From Bacillota bacterium (GTDB taxonomy: Bacteria > Bacillota > Sulfobacillia > Thermaerobacterales > Thermaerobacteraceae): a stretch of 8,150 nucleotides of DNA. Positions within the stretch are counted from its first letter, which is position 1, and every line of letters begins with the position of its first letter. Under the pieces are notes generated by a model. That model worked only from the letters and a program-made list of their open reading frames with translations, had not been told where the DNA came from and ran no database searches. The position numbers were made by a program, and so were the translations under genes. Of this stretch, positions 7,040 to 8,150 are shown in pieces. Where the stretch lies: positions 1 through 8,150 of the forward strand of contig QGUQ01000073.1 in the NCBI GenBank assembly GCA_003242195.1, in the 5' to 3' direction.

Positions 7040-8150
7040 TCACCCGTCTCGGGCCACCTCCGCGGGTTGCCCCCAGGCCGCCAGTTCAGGCCGGTGGCTC
7101 AGCACCAGCACCTGCCGCTCCGCGGCCAGTTCCCGGAGGGTGGACCGGATCCGTTCCAGCCGCTCGGCATCGCAGTGGACGAAGGGATCGTCGAAGACGA
7201 AGGGCAGCCGGGCGTCGTCCGCCAGGAGGTCGCCGATGGCCACCCGGACGGCCACGTAGAGCTGGTCCTGGGCTCCTTGGCTGAGTTGGCCGGGAAGCAC
7301 CCGGGTGCCGTCGGGCTCCACAACGGATACCCGGAAGTCTTCGTCCAGGCACACCCGGCGCCCCGGCCGCCCGGTGATCCGGGCGAAGTGGCGGCTGGCC
7401 ACCTGCTCCAGGCGCAGGCGGTAGGTGGCGTGGTATTCCTCGGCCGCCCCCCGCAGTTCCCGGTGGGCCAGGGCCAGGGCCTCGATCTCCTCCAGGAGCT
7501 CCTCCCGTCGCCGGCGCAGGCCTGCCAGTTCCTCCTCGGCGGCGGCGATGTTGATGGGATCGTGCCGGGCGTATTCCATCTCCTGGTCCATGAGCCCGCG
7601 TTCGGTCTCCTCCAGCTCCCGCAGCCGCTGGCGCAGTTCCTCCAGTTCCCGGTTCAGGTCCCGCATCCGCTCATCGATGGCGGCGGGATCGTCCACCGCT
7701 TCGGGTCCCGGCAGGCCGGCGTGGGCCTCGGCCAGCCGCTGCAGCTCCTGCCGCGCCAGGAGGGACTCGTCCCGGGCCCGCTCCACCCGGGCGGCCAGGG
7801 CCGCTACGTCCGCCGCCTCCCAGACCGCCAGCAGCCCCGCCAGCTCCGACTCCAGCTCTCGCAGCCGCTGGCGGTGGCGGCGGTACTCCTCCCAGCGGGC
7901 CCGCGCCCGGGCCACGTCCCCGCCTGCCGCGGCCAGCACCGGTCGCAAGCGTTCCCGAAGGCTGGCGACCTCCCGCTCCCGGTCCTGCAGCTCGCCGTCC
8001 AGCCGGCGCAACCGTTCCTCGGCCAGGGCCGCGCGACCCCGCTGGTCGATGACCAGCCGCTCCAGCTCCCGCTCCAGCCGGTCCGGGTGGCCGGCCAGGG
8101 GCTCCAGCCGCGCCTGCCAGGCGGCCTCCTCCGCCTCGGGCCGCTCCCAC
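7040..8150 (-). CDS. SMC/Rad50-like ATPase, YhaN/SbcC type (5' part beyond window)
   Basis: This is the C-terminal part of a coiled-coil ABC-type ATPase of DNA repair. The frame is open from the right edge (first full codon at 8149) to TGA at 7042-7040, giving 369 residues. The N-terminal Walker A half lies outside, so the internal TTG at 8011 is not the true start. About the first 240 residues are rich in Glu, Arg and Leu in heptad-like runs, a long coiled coil with some breaks. The ATPase end follows: signature LSQGAQDQL (visible residues 289-297), Walker B LPFVFDDPFVHCD (315-327) and switch-like LVLSHRPE (348-355). A signature starting LSxG and followed by QLYxAxR, and a Walker B ending DDPFVxxD, resemble Bacillus YhaN more than classical SbcC. 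YhaN-type proteins usually sit next to a YhaO/SbcD-like metallophosphoesterase nuclease, expected upstream beyond 8150. The ATPase class is secure; the YhaN assignment is from memory of the family. No CxxC zinc hook is visible. Confidence 0.88.
   Translation of the reverse strand, partial: WERPEAEEAAWQARLEPLAGHPDRLERELERLVIDQRGRAALAEERLRRLDGELQDREREVASLRERLRPVLAAAGGDVARARARWEEYRRHRQRLRELESELAGLLAVWEAADVAALAARVERARDESLLARQELQRLAEAHAGLPGPEAVDDPAAIDERMRDLNRELEELRQRLRELEETERGLMDQEMEYARHDPINIAAAEEELAGLRRRREELLEEIEALALAHRELRGAAEEYHATYRLRLEQVASRHFARITGRPGRRVCLDEDFRVSVVEPDGTRVLPGQLSQGAQDQLYVAVRVAIGDLLADDARLPFVFDDPFVHCDAERLERIRSTLRELAAERQVLVLSHRPELAAWGQPAEVARDG

Noticed and set aside
8009..8011. TTG at 8011 as the start of the ATPase gene.
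   Set aside because: The frame stays open to the window edge, the sequence upstream continues the coiled coil, and an ATPase of this type needs an N-terminal Walker A half. The real start is outside.
7671..8150. A 159-codon minus-strand frame reaching the right edge, mostly Gly, Ala, Arg and Pro.
   Set aside because: The other frame is open through the same region, gives a coiled-coil sequence and continues into the ATPase motifs. This one is a GC-rich shadow.
1..8150. Chi-like AGCGG sites that AddAB might read.
   Set aside because: AGCGG is the Bacillus subtilis Chi, but a five-base GC-rich word is common by chance here, and the Chi of this organism is unknown. A genome-wide strand-skew test would be needed.

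Overview
The window holds three genes, all on the minus strand, so transcription runs from right to left. They are the 3' part of an SMC/Rad50-like ATPase of the YhaN/SbcC type (8150 to 7040), a complete addB (6943 to 3353), and addA (3356 to the left edge), which is cut before its nuclease domain. Together they are a DNA double-strand-break end-processing locus: the AddAB helicase-nuclease, the functional counterpart of RecBCD, behind a RecN/SbcC-class ATPase gene. I see no RNA gene, mobile element, CRISPR array or integration scar.

The DNA is very GC-rich (by eye around 70 percent), with almost every codon ending in G or C. The addB-addA order, the protein lengths, the Walker A in AddB and the detailed AddA motifs resemble the Bacillota (Firmicutes) AddAB. 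A high-GC, possibly thermophilic Bacillota lineage such as Thermaerobacter or Symbiobacterium is therefore the best guess. This is inference from composition and motif memory, not from a database search.

Layout: 8150-7040 is the coiled coil and C-terminal ATPase half-site of the SbcC/YhaN-like protein. 7039-6944 is a 96-base spacer with GC-rich inverted repeats just after the stop codon, a small symmetrical element, and the addB Shine-Dalgarno before a GTG start. 6943-3353 is addB (1196 residues). The addB stop and the addA start overlap as ATGA, and the addA Shine-Dalgarno lies inside addB. 3356-1 is addA, 1118 complete codons to the edge, ending just after the SVTELK segment that marks the approach to the nuclease domain.

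How they work together: AddA supplies the UvrD-type 3'-5' helicase motor and one nuclease. AddB supplies the second RecB-family nuclease, held by a four-cysteine iron-sulfur cluster, and the Chi-reading scaffold. Together they resect broken ends to 3' tails for RecA. The upstream ATPase probably pairs with a Mre11/SbcD/YhaO-type nuclease encoded beyond the right edge. High GC leaves long open frames on the opposite strand, including one of 1151 codons, which I regard as shadows. Nothing here looks like an undescribed system; the points worth checking are small ones of regulation, domain insertion and annotation risk.
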